Source: S34-282 sp034422075 (GTDB lineage: Bacteria; Chloroflexota; Dehalococcoidia; Lucifugimonadales; Australimonadaceae). Taken from it: DNA of 15,479 nt. The translations under genes were made by a program, and so were the position numbers. Under the pieces are notes generated by a model. The model saw only the letters and a list, made by a program, of their open reading frames with translations, was not told where the DNA came from and ran no database searches. Positions 6,783-13,586 of this stretch are shown here, in pieces (positions within the stretch are counted from its first letter, which is position 1; each line of letters begins with the position of its first letter). The stretch covers positions 1 through 15,479 of the forward strand of contig DAOUJX010000037.1 in assembly GCA_034422075.1 (NCBI GenBank), given 5' to 3'.

Positions 6783-7835
6783 GTGAATCAGGTCAGGCAA
6801 CACCGCAGTCGCTGGATGCACCTGCTCGTTTTGGCAGCCGCCGCGCTGCTCGTGAGCCTTGCCGCTTCCTCATGCGGCCTGTTGCATGACCCCGGCTATA
6901 TCGTCTACACCGTCGGCGAGGAGGGCGATCGCGACATAGCGGTCATCCGACCCGACGGCATGGGCCGGCAACTCGTCATCGAGAATCCGGGCGACGACTA
7001 CAACCCGGTTTGGTCGTTCGACCGCAAGCAGCTGGCCTACATCTCCAATCGGGACGGCAACGCAGAGATATACGTCACCCTCGAACTGGACGACCCCACA
7101 GACGCGAGCGCCTCGCGGCGCGTGACGAATACGGGAGTGGACGAGTCGGATGTCACATGGTCGCCGGACGGCACGATGCTTGCCTACGTCTCTCCCGAGC
7201 TGGACGGGACGCCGCACGCCTACTGGCTCGAGCTGGCCAACCTGCGCCCCAACCGATTGATATTCAACCAGGCGGGCGAGACGGCTCCGCAATGGTCGCC
7301 CCTGGGTGAGTGGGTAGCGTTTGGCATCCTGGACGAGGAGGGCACCCCGGCGGGCATCTACCTGCGCAATCCCAGCGGCGTGAGCGCCGTGCAGGTGAGC
7401 GCGAACGTGGACTACAACCCCGTGTGGTCGCCCAACGGCCGGCGCCTTGCGTTCGTGTCGGAGCACACCGGCAATCAGGACATCTACGTCATCGAGGTCC
7501 GCGCGGACGGCACGTTCTCGCAATCGATCAATTTGTCCGAACACCCCTCCAATGACTGGGCGCCCACCTGGTCGTCCGACTCCAGCCGCGTCGTCTTCCA
7601 GACCGACCGCAACGGTCCGACCGACCTCTACGCAGTCGATGCGAACGGCGGCCAACCGATCCCGCTGACGTCGGGCAACCTGCCCGAATCGACGGCGGAC
7701 TTCGGCCCCACCGGCGAGATCGTGTTCGTCTCAGGCCCTCCCGACCGCCAGGGCATCTTCGTGATGAATGGCAACGGCACCGACCAGCGTCAGCTCACGC
7801 CCGGCGAGCGGAACGCCGCCACGCCTGACTGGTAG
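6783..7835 (+). CDS. TolB-like PD40 beta-propeller lipoprotein
   Basis: 350-residue exported protein with a WD40-like (PD40) propeller, the fold of the TolB C-terminal domain and many surface binding proteins. The N-terminus has Arg/His-rich residues 1-12, a hydrophobic core (LLVLAAAALLVSLAA, 14-28) and ASSC with Cys31, a plausible but imperfect lipobox (Ala at -3). Repeats follow with the motif D-x-x-P-x-W-S-P-D/N-G, then LAYVS, then x-x-I/L-Y-V: W77, W126, W171, W215 and W263, plus a degenerate one at F307. The last residues (NAATPDW) look like the strand that closes the ring with the first blade (YIVYTV...DIAVI, 39-55). I find six to seven blades. It lacks the TolB N-terminal domain, and no tol/pal genes are near. 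Probable role is binding at the cell surface; the ligand is unknown. M12 is an alternative start. Confidence 0.8.
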   Translation: MNQVRQHRSRWMHLLVLAAAALLVSLAASSCGLLHDPGYIVYTVGEEGDRDIAVIRPDGMGRQLVIENPGDDYNPVWSFDRKQLAYISNRDGNAEIYVTLELDDPTDASASRRVTNTGVDESDVTWSPDGTMLAYVSPELDGTPHAYWLELANLRPNRLIFNQAGETAPQWSPLGEWVAFGILDEEGTPAGIYLRNPSGVSAVQVSANVDYNPVWSPNGRRLAFVSEHTGNQDIYVIEVRADGTFSQSINLSEHPSNDWAPTWSSDSSRVVFQTDRNGPTDLYAVDANGGQPIPLTSGNLPESTADFGPTGEIVFVSGPPDRQGIFVMNGNGTDQRQLTPGERNAATPDW

Positions 7836-7847
7836 CACATCACTCAG
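7825..7847. terminator. weak imperfect hairpin at the convergent junction
   Basis: CTGACTG (7825-7831) pairs with CACTCAG (7841-7847) with one central C-C mismatch and a 9-base loop. It spans the stops of the lipoprotein (7833-7835) and the metallopeptidase (7840-7842). It is much weaker than the junction hairpins at 2170 and 11232. Confidence 0.2.
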
Positions 7848-9126
7848 CGGGCGGCCTCCAGCCCGCGGCCCGCGCCAGTTCCTCCAACTCCCCCTCCTCA
7901 CTCACGGCGCCTATCCGGATCACGAACGCCCTGAGGTCGGGGGCTTGGGCGCGCAGGAGGCGCAGCTGCGATTCGATGGGGTTCACGCTGCCGCCCCGCG
8001 CATCGCCAGCGTACGTTCCGTGGAACGCGAAGTAGGCCGTGTTGAGCTTGCGGATGGTAATGCCGTGCTCCGCTAGCCCGAGCCGCCGCTCTTCAAGCCA
8101 CGCCTCCGCCTCGCGGACCGCGCCTTGTGCCAGCAACTCGTCGAGACGGGTGCGCGTTGCGTTCATGTAGCGCGCGAAATCGAAGGCCTCTGGCTCGGAG
8201 CCGGGCGGCTCGAACGTCGGCGGCGTCCACGGCGGACGATCCACGACCTCGCCTGTCATCTTGAGGAGCGTCAAGTCGCCCACCTCCTCGCCGACGATGT
8301 CCGAGAGCGTTTCGTTGATGCTCAGCAGCTCGCCGCGCGCGTCCCATTTCAGGCCGAGCGGCCGGAATACGAGCCAGTTGTGCATCCACTCGTGCGCCAC
8401 TGTCGCCAGCGTACCGTGCAGCGACAGCGACGAGCTGACGTGCGCCGGATAGGTCGACAGCCCGCCCAGCCGGACGACCAGCGCCGAGACCTCCGGCTCA
8501 AGCTGCTCCGTCTCCTCCTCCAATGCGACGCGGTCGAGCAGGGGGATATCCGAACGGAGCAGGGCATCGGGCAGACGGCTGACCTCGTCGCGGGGCGAGC
8601 GTATGAGAGCGAGTCCGCCCGGCTCGAACTTGAAGTCCACGGGCGGCCACCGGAGCGGGCCGAGCGCGTTGATGACGCCCAATTCCGCCAGCGCCTCCGT
8701 CATTGCCGACTCGATGGCCTCCTCTACCAGGGGCCCCAGCGCCTCGCGGCGCGCGGCGATGGCCCGGCGCTCATCGTCGGCAGCAGCAACCGCCGCCGGG
8801 TCGGCGTCGGGATCCGACAGCGCGGCCTCAAGTGCGGCCTCGGCCCGCGCGAGGTCGTGGCCGAGGGCGAAATACTCCTCGACGGCCGCCTTGCGCGCCT
8901 GCTCGGAGTCGTCGTAGCGCGCCAGCGGCCACGTGGCCAGCCGCCACCACTTCTCCGGCAGGTGCGATAGCTCCCACAGCACGAGGTCCTGGCGCAGCGG
9001 GATGACCTCGCGCTCCAGGTCGGTGACGTGGTCGCTCCTGCCTGCGCCAAGCACGAGCAGCACCGCAATCGCAACGGTGGCCGCGGGAACCCTGAGGCGT
9101 CGCGCGATTCGACAGAGCAGGCGCAT
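7840..9126 (-). CDS. membrane-anchored putative zinc metallopeptidase (HEWMH)
   Basis: 428-residue protein I cannot assign to a named family. An Arg-rich N-terminus (MRLLCRIARRLRV) and one hydrophobic helix (about 13-29) suggest a signal anchor with the bulk outside the cytoplasm. Residues 70-145 are Ala/Glu-rich and probably helical or coiled. The catalytic core is TVAHEWMHNWLVF with H245, E246 and H249, followed 23 residues after H249 by NETLSDIVGEEVGD (E272, D276). That spacing resembles gluzincins, where a downstream NExxxD-type motif supplies the third zinc ligand. A C-terminal helical region contains LNTAYFAFHGTY, a possible substrate-side motif. ATG 9126 is 8 bases after a CATACT hexamer. 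The gene stands alone, converging on the lipoprotein with a 4 bp gap and divergent from the EF-G-like gene. Peptidase activity is inferred from the motif; the substrate is unknown. Confidence 0.7.
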   Translation of the reverse strand: MRLLCRIARRLRVPAATVAIAVLLVLGAGRSDHVTDLEREVIPLRQDLVLWELSHLPEKWWRLATWPLARYDDSEQARKAAVEEYFALGHDLARAEAALEAALSDPDADPAAVAAADDERRAIAARREALGPLVEEAIESAMTEALAELGVINALGPLRWPPVDFKFEPGGLALIRSPRDEVSRLPDALLRSDIPLLDRVALEEETEQLEPEVSALVVRLGGLSTYPAHVSSSLSLHGTLATVAHEWMHNWLVFRPLGLKWDARGELLSINETLSDIVGEEVGDLTLLKMTGEVVDRPPWTPPTFEPPGSEPEAFDFARYMNATRTRLDELLAQGAVREAEAWLEERRLGLAEHGITIRKLNTAYFAFHGTYAGDARGGSVNPIESQLRLLRAQAPDLRAFVIRIGAVSEEGELEELARAAGWRPPAE

Positions 9127-9134
9127 AGCCTCTA

Positions 9135-9140
9135 AGTATG
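9135..9140 (-). promoter_or_regulatory. putative -10 element of the metallopeptidase gene
   Basis: On the minus strand CATACT (9140-9135) is followed after 8 bases by ATG 9126. It matches TATAAT at 4 of 6 positions and there is no Shine-Dalgarno in the gap. No -35 is evident. It would give a leaderless or nearly leaderless mRNA. Confidence 0.35.
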
Positions 9141-9160
9141 CCCAATCCGGCGATGCGGCG

Positions 9161-9190
9161 TTGCGGCGGACTTCATCCCTTCACTACAAT
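9161..9190 (+). promoter_or_regulatory. putative promoter of the EF-G-like gene
   Basis: TTGCGG (9161-9166), an 18-base spacer and TACAAT (9185-9190) precede the gene by 43 bases. This is the best -35/-10 pair in the window and has the same -35 and spacing as the etfB promoter. Transcription should start near 9197, giving a leader of roughly 35 bases with an AGAAGGGGGAA ribosome-binding site at 9219-9229, 4 bases before ATG 9234. Confidence 0.55.
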
Positions 9191-9233
9191 CCGCACGCCG
9201 GGATTTCCAGTCCGCCGTAGAAGGGGGAACCGT

Positions 9234-11252
9234 ATGGACGAGTTTGCAACCGATCGTATCCGCAACGCAGCACTACTGGCGCACTCCGGTGCGGGCAAGA
9301 CCTCATTGGTCGAGGCGTTGCTGCTCGCAACGAAGGCCATCAACCGGCTCGGCAGGGTGGAGGACGGCAACACGGTCTCGGACTTCGACCCCGAAGAGCA
9401 CCGGCGCCAGACCAGCCTCCAGCTCTCGGTAGCCCCCTGCGTATCGGCGGGGCACAAGCTAAACCTGGTCGACACGCCCGGCTTTGCCGACTTTGTCGGC
9501 GAGCAGGTCTCGGCGCTGCGCGCGGTCGATGCGGCCATACTCGTCGTCTCAGCGCCCTCCGGCGTCGAGGTCGGTACCGAGCTGGCGTGGGCGCGCATCC
9601 GCGACCGCGGGCTGCCCACCCTGGTCTTCGTCAACAAGATGGACCGCGACGGCGCAGATTTTGAGGCGGCGCTCACGCAGCTGCGGCGCGTCATCGGCAA
9701 CCGGTGCGTCGCCCTCAACCTGCCCGTCGGCGCAGCCGCCAGCCTCTCAGGGGTAGCCGACGTCATCGGCGGCGCGGGCGATGCGGACGTGGCCGAGGCG
9801 CACGACGCCCTTTCAGAGGCAGTCGCCGAGACGGACGACGCGCTCACCGAGAAGTTCCTGGAAGACGGCGAACTGAGCGCCGACGACATCCGCACCGGGC
9901 TGCGCGCCGGCGTCAAGGCGGGCCAGATCGTGCCGGTGCTCGCGGGCTCCGCGACCACCGGCATCGGCATCGAGCAACTGCTCCAGGCCATCGTCGACCT
10001 GCTGCCCTCCCCCGCCGAGGCTCCCGCGCTCGCGGCGAGCAAGGGCGATGCGGAGGTGTCGCTCGCGGCGGACAATGGCGGCCCGCTTGCCGCATTCGTC
10101 TTCAAGACCGCCGCCGACCCGTTCGTGGGCAAGATCTCCTACTTCAGGCTGCTCAGCGGCAGCCTCAGGCCGAACCAGGAGCTGTGGGACGTCACGCAGA
10201 GCGAGTCGGAGCGCGTCGGGCAGCTGTTCGTGCCCTTCGGTAAGTCGCAGGAGTCCGTGCCCTCCCTGTCTGCTGGCGATATCGGCGCGGTGACGAAGCT
10301 GGCACACACGGTGACGGGCGATACGCTGACCACCAAGGCGAACGCCGTTCAGGCGCCCCCGATCGAGTTCTCGCCGGCGGTGTACGACGTCGCGGTCCAC
10401 CCCAAGAGCCAGGCCGACCTCGACAAGATGTCGACGGCGCTCAACCGCCTCCTCGAAGAGGACCCCTCGCTCGTGATGCGGCGCAACCAGGAGACGAGCG
10501 AGCTGGTCGTCTCCGGCATGGGCGACACGCATATCGACGTGATGGCCGAGCGCGCAAAGCAGAAGTTCGGCGTGGAACTGGACCTGCGCGTCCCCGACGT
10601 GCCCTACCGCGAGACCATCTCCAAGGTCACGCAGACCGAGTACAAGCACAAGAAGCAGACCGGCGGACACGGGCAGTACGGCCATGTCCTGATCCGCTTG
10701 GAGCCGCTGGAGCGGGGCGCGGGCTTCGAGTTCGGCAACGAGGTCGTGGGCGGCAACGTGCCCAAGGAGTACATCCCCGCCGTCGAGAAGGGCGTCGTCA
10801 AGGCGATGGAGGGCGGCGCGGACGGCTTCCCCATCGTCGACATGCGGGTGGTGCTCTACGACGGCAGCAGCCACTCCGTCGATTCGTCGGGGGCATCGTT
10901 CGAGATCGCGGGCAGCTTCGCGGTGCGCCAGGGGCTGCGCAACGCCGTGCCCGTGCTGCTCGAGCCCATCATGCGGCTGCAGGCGACCGTCCCCGAGTCG
11001 ATGGCGGGCGCAGTGGTCGGCGACCTCAACACCCGCCGAGCGCGCATCAACGGCATGACGCCGGAGGGCGGCATGGCCGTCATCGACGCCGAGGCGCCGC
11101 AGGCCGAAGTGCAGCAGTGGGCGACGCAGTTGCGCGCGCTCACGCAAGGGCGCGGCACGATGACGCTCCAGTTCGACCACTTCGGCGAGATGCCGGCGCA
11201 CCTCTCGCAAAAGGTCATCGACGATCGCGGCAAGGAGCATGCGCGCGCATAG
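9234..11252 (+). CDS. EF-G-like translational GTPase (EF-G2-type paralogue)
   Basis: 672-residue protein with the five-domain layout of elongation factor G, which drives ribosomal translocation with GTP. G1 is AHSGAGKT (16-23), NKMD is at 134-137 and the domain II stretch AFVFKTAADPFVGKISYFRLLSG is clear. Domain IV carries QTGGHGQYGHV (G477-G483), followed by the NVPKEYIPAVEKGV block and the C-terminal domain. It departs from canonical EF-G: switch I has RRQTS (57-61) in place of RGITI, and switch II is DTPGF (80-84), so the conserved His of DTPGH is Phe84. These changes mark the EF-G-like/EF-G2 group rather than the housekeeping factor, and there is no rpsL, rpsG or tuf nearby. ATG 9234 is chosen for its ribosome-binding site; the frame is open to 9138 but that upstream stretch contains the promoter. 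Exact role is unknown. Confidence 0.88.
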   Translation: MDEFATDRIRNAALLAHSGAGKTSLVEALLLATKAINRLGRVEDGNTVSDFDPEEHRRQTSLQLSVAPCVSAGHKLNLVDTPGFADFVGEQVSALRAVDAAILVVSAPSGVEVGTELAWARIRDRGLPTLVFVNKMDRDGADFEAALTQLRRVIGNRCVALNLPVGAAASLSGVADVIGGAGDADVAEAHDALSEAVAETDDALTEKFLEDGELSADDIRTGLRAGVKAGQIVPVLAGSATTGIGIEQLLQAIVDLLPSPAEAPALAASKGDAEVSLAADNGGPLAAFVFKTAADPFVGKISYFRLLSGSLRPNQELWDVTQSESERVGQLFVPFGKSQESVPSLSAGDIGAVTKLAHTVTGDTLTTKANAVQAPPIEFSPAVYDVAVHPKSQADLDKMSTALNRLLEEDPSLVMRRNQETSELVVSGMGDTHIDVMAERAKQKFGVELDLRVPDVPYRETISKVTQTEYKHKKQTGGHGQYGHVLIRLEPLERGAGFEFGNEVVGGNVPKEYIPAVEKGVVKAMEGGADGFPIVDMRVVLYDGSSHSVDSSGASFEIAGSFAVRQGLRNAVPVLLEPIMRLQATVPESMAGAVVGDLNTRRARINGMTPEGGMAVIDAEAPQAEVQQWATQLRALTQGRGTMTLQFDHFGEMPAHLSQKVIDDRGKEHARA

Positions 11253-11264
11253 CGCGTGCTCCTT
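11232..11264. terminator. strong 13 bp hairpin between the EF-G-like gene and the etf operon
   Basis: The arms 11232-11244 (AAGGAGCATGCGC) and 11252-11264 (GCGCGTGCTCCTT) pair over 13 positions with one T-G wobble, around a 7-base loop that holds the EF-G-like stop codon. No T-run follows beyond the two T of the stem. Its position between convergent genes 33 bases apart supports a terminator or 3'-end-stabilising role; on the minus strand the wobble becomes an A-C mismatch but the stem remains strong. Confidence 0.55.
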
Positions 11265-11285
11265 CGCCAGCGTGCGTGGGGGGCG

Positions 11286-11735
11286 CTACCGCGCGCCGGA
11301 GCGCGACCAGAGCGTGTGGAACGGGCCCTTGCCCTTGATCATGGCGACGAGGGCCTGGCGCTCCCACTGCTTCAGCTCGTTCATGGCGCTGTCGCATTGA
11401 GCCGCCGCCGAGGAGAAGCCGGAGTCCACCATCCGCCTGACCATCATGTCCCACACCTCGGAGCTCGCCAGGCTCTCGATGGAGCCGACCCAGGGGATGA
11501 CGGCCAGCTCGCGCGCGTGGCGCAGGTGCGGGCGCTGCTGATTGACGTTCCGCAGGCGGCGCTCGGCGGAACCCAGCGGCGGCGACACCACCAGCGTCGG
11601 CGGGTCGTCGTCCATCGACCGCGAGTCCAGCACGAGGCACTGGTTGATGATAGGAAGGATGACGCAGACCACCTCCGAGTTGCTGGCGTTCTGAAGCATC
11701 TCGGACATGTCGGAGTCGAAGTCGGGTTGGTTCAT
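11286..11735 (-). CDS. unrecognised protein, third gene of the etf operon
   Basis: I do not recognise this 149-residue soluble protein. It begins with an acidic segment (MNQPDFDSDMSEML), followed by a hydrophobic strand-like stretch VVCVILPIINQCLVLD at 22-37 that looks buried rather than membrane-spanning. A Pro-rich turn, an Arg/Gln/His-rich stretch RRLRNVNQQRPHLRHARE (59-76), and a helical C-terminal half with SSEVWDMMVRRMVD and MNELKQWERQALVAMIKG complete it. Three cysteines do not form a metal motif. ATG 11735 has a good ribosome-binding site, AGGGAGGA, about 8 bases upstream, and lies 15 bases after the etfA stop, so it is almost certainly co-transcribed with etfBA. A link to ETF electron transfer is suggested only by this context. 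Confidence 0.75.
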   Translation of the reverse strand: MNQPDFDSDMSEMLQNASNSEVVCVILPIINQCLVLDSRSMDDDPPTLVVSPPLGSAERRLRNVNQQRPHLRHARELAVIPWVGSIESLASSEVWDMMVRRMVDSGFSSAAAQCDSAMNELKQWERQALVAMIKGKGPFHTLWSRSGAR

Positions 11736-11750
11736 CGCCGTATGTCCTCC

Positions 11751-12707
11751 CTAGCGTCCCAGTATCTCATGCAATTGGTCGATGAAGGCGGGGAGCACCT
11801 TCTGCCAGTCGCCAGCCACGCCGAAGCGCGCCTGCTCGAAGATGTTGGCTCCCCTGTCCTTGTTGATTGCTACGATATCACGTGCGCCACTACATCCGGC
11901 CATATGCTGGCTCGCGCCCGAGATGCCGACTGCCACGTAGAGGTCGGGCGTGACCGTCTTGCCCGTCAGGCCCACCTGGTAGGTGGACGGCACCCATCCG
12001 GCATCGCAGGCCGCGCGGGAGGCGCCCACCGCGCCGCCCAGGAGGTCGGCCAGCTCGTGGAGTTGGTCGAAGGCAGCCTGGCCGCCCAGTCCGCGTCCGC
12101 CGCTCACGATGACCTTCGCATCCTCGAGGCGCGGCCCTTCCGACGCATCCTTGGCGCGCTCGACGACCCGCGTCATCACGACCCCTTCGATGTCGTGCTC
12201 CATCGCCGAGATACTGCCCGTGCGCGCCGGGTCCGGCGCCAGCGCCTCATACGCCTTGGCGCGGAGCGATGCGACGGCGGGCCTTCCATTGCACGCGACG
12301 GTTGCGAGCGCGTTGCCGCCGTAGACGGGGCGCGTCGCCTGCAAGCGCCCATCGCCGGCTGCGGAGACGGCGATGCAGTCCTGCGCCAGCGCAGCGCCGA
12401 GCCGAAAGGCAAGCCGGGGCATGACGCTGCCGCCGAATGCGTCCCTGGGGCCGAGCACCCACTGGGGCTGGGCGGTGCGCGCGGCCTCGGCGCCAAGCGC
12501 GACCACCGCTTCCGGCTCCTCGTGCGGCGCGTGGAGGACGACATCGGCACCGTGCGCCACGAGGGCCTGCGCCGCGTCGGCGGCGCCGGTACCGGCGAGC
12601 AGCGCATCCACCGTCGCTCCGAGCGATCGGGCCGCGGCGAGCGCCTCCAGCGACGGCGCAGTGGGAGCCCCCTCGATGGCCTCGGTGATGACCAGTACGT
12701 CCGGCAT
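11751..12707 (-). CDS. etfA: electron transfer flavoprotein subunit alpha
   Basis: 318-residue alpha subunit of ETF, the cytoplasmic FAD heterodimer that passes electrons from acyl-CoA and related dehydrogenases to ETF:quinone oxidoreductase. The N-terminal half is the ETF alpha/beta Rossmann-like domain (MPDVLVITEAIEG onward). The C-terminal FAD domain shows VSGGRGLGG (201-209), the SRAACDAGWVP segment, VGLTGKTV at about 245-252 and the hallmark DLYVAVGISGASQHMAG from 255, then IVAINKD and a C-terminal WQKVLPAFIDQL helix. The motif more often reads VGQTGK, so Gln is Leu here, a change also tolerated in ETFs. The ATG is 2 bases after the etfB stop, typical of coupled etfBA. No ETF-QO or acyl-CoA dehydrogenase gene is in the window, so the electron donor and acceptor are encoded elsewhere. 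Confidence 0.95.
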   Translation of the reverse strand: MPDVLVITEAIEGAPTAPSLEALAAARSLGATVDALLAGTGAADAAQALVAHGADVVLHAPHEEPEAVVALGAEAARTAQPQWVLGPRDAFGGSVMPRLAFRLGAALAQDCIAVSAAGDGRLQATRPVYGGNALATVACNGRPAVASLRAKAYEALAPDPARTGSISAMEHDIEGVVMTRVVERAKDASEGPRLEDAKVIVSGGRGLGGQAAFDQLHELADLLGGAVGASRAACDAGWVPSTYQVGLTGKTVTPDLYVAVGISGASQHMAGCSGARDIVAINKDRGANIFEQARFGVAGDWQKVLPAFIDQLHEILGR

Positions 12708-12709
12708 GG

Positions 12710-13501
12710 CTACAGGATCTTCGCCTCCCGCAGCGCGAGCGCCAGCTTGCGGCCGGAGTCCTCATCATCCTCGCCACTGATGAATTCGGTCACGCCGCGC
12801 GGCGCGGGCTTGGCCAGCGCTAGCAGCTCGAAGGCGGGCGTGCGCGGCGATACGCCGAGGTCGGCGAGCGTCCAGAGCGTCGGCTCGATCCGCTTGGCTG
12901 CCATGATGCCGCGCATGTTGGGGTAACGTGGGTTGCCCAGCTCGTTCGACACGGTAACGACGGTCGGCAGCGGCGCCTCGACGACCTCGTAGCCGTCGGG
13001 CAGGACGCGCTCGACGCGCACGCTCCCCCCCTCTACCTCGACCTTGCGGCAGACGGTGACCACCGGCCAGCCGAGCGCCTCGGCGAGGCCGAGCGGGACC
13101 TGCGCATGGTCCCAATCGGAGGCCTGACGGCCCGACAACACCAACGCCACGTCATCCAGCCGGCCCACGGCGGCTGCCAGCGCATCGACGACGATGAGCG
13201 GGTCGGGGCCGTTGTCAAGCGCGGGATCTTCGATGAGCACCAGCTCGTCCGCGCCCATCGCTAGCGGCTTCTTGATGACGTCGGCGGCGAAGGAGTCGCC
13301 CGCAGCGATGACGGTCACGGTGGCATCGCCGGACGCCTCCTTGATGCGCAGCGCAGCCTCGACGGCCTGCTCGTCGAAGCCATTGACGACGGGGGCGATG
13401 TTGGGAGGTGTCGCCACGCGCTTGGCCGCCTCGTCCACTTGGAACGCAGAGAGGGGCATTTCGGGGTCGATGACCTGCTTGGCGGTGACGACGATGCGCA
13501 C
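12710..13501 (-). CDS. etfB: electron transfer flavoprotein subunit beta
   Basis: 263-residue beta subunit of ETF, which packs against EtfA and in ordinary ETFs binds AMP. The N-terminus MRIVVTAKQVIDPEMPLSAFQVD is typical for EtfB/FixA, followed by NGFDEQAVEAALRIKE (around 44-59), VTVIAAGDSFAADVIKKPLAMGADELVLIED, the DVALVLSGRQASDWDHAQVPLGLAEALGWP segment that lines the nucleotide site, and the conserved core NELGNPRYPNMRGIMAAKR. The tail ends with an acidic GEDDEDSGRK stretch. The start is GTG 13501; the frame stays open to 13594 but the extra 31 residues are not EtfB-like. TACCAT lies exactly 6 bases before this GTG. First gene of the etfB-etfA-unknown operon. Confidence 0.94.
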   Translation of the reverse strand: MRIVVTAKQVIDPEMPLSAFQVDEAAKRVATPPNIAPVVNGFDEQAVEAALRIKEASGDATVTVIAAGDSFAADVIKKPLAMGADELVLIEDPALDNGPDPLIVVDALAAAVGRLDDVALVLSGRQASDWDHAQVPLGLAEALGWPVVTVCRKVEVEGGSVRVERVLPDGYEVVEAPLPTVVTVSNELGNPRYPNMRGIMAAKRIEPTLWTLADLGVSPRTPAFELLALAKPAPRGVTEFISGEDDEDSGRKLALALREAKIL

Positions 13502-13507
13502 GCCGCG

Positions 13508-13537
13508 ATGGTAGCACCGCGCCAAAAGGCCCCGCAA
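13508..13537 (-). promoter_or_regulatory. putative leaderless promoter of the etf operon
   Basis: On the minus strand TTGCGG (13537-13532), an 18-base spacer and TACCAT (13513-13508) are followed after exactly 6 bases (CGCGGC) by the etfB GTG at 13501. The -35 hexamer and spacer length are identical to those before the EF-G-like gene. There is no room for a Shine-Dalgarno, so the message should start at or beside the GTG. Confidence 0.5.
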
Positions 13538-13571
13538 GGAAGAGCGATGCCGGGGTGGGGCCTCCAGCATT

Positions 13572-13586
13572 CTTACGATTTGTAAG
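13572..13586. repeat. short inverted repeat at the methyltransferase stop
   Basis: CTTAC (13572-13576) and GTAAG (13582-13586) form a perfect 5 bp stem with a 5-base loop, overlapping the TAA stop of the methyltransferase (minus strand). No T-run follows, so it is at best a weak terminator. Confidence 0.3.

Noticed and set aside
9138..9233. 32-codon upstream extension of the EF-G-like protein
   Set aside because: It contains the TTGCGG-N18-TACAAT promoter, and the ATG at 9234 has a strong ribosome-binding site and starts at the usual distance before the P-loop.
9813..11240. 475-codon minus-strand open frame opposite the EF-G-like gene
   Set aside because: Mirror of a well-conserved GTPase; the translation has no domain pattern and no promoter or ribosome-binding site.
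11256..12926. 556-codon plus-strand open frame across the etf operon
   Set aside because: It spans the whole unknown gene, all of etfA and part of etfB in antisense. Those genes have family motifs, tight operon spacing and good starts; this frame has none.
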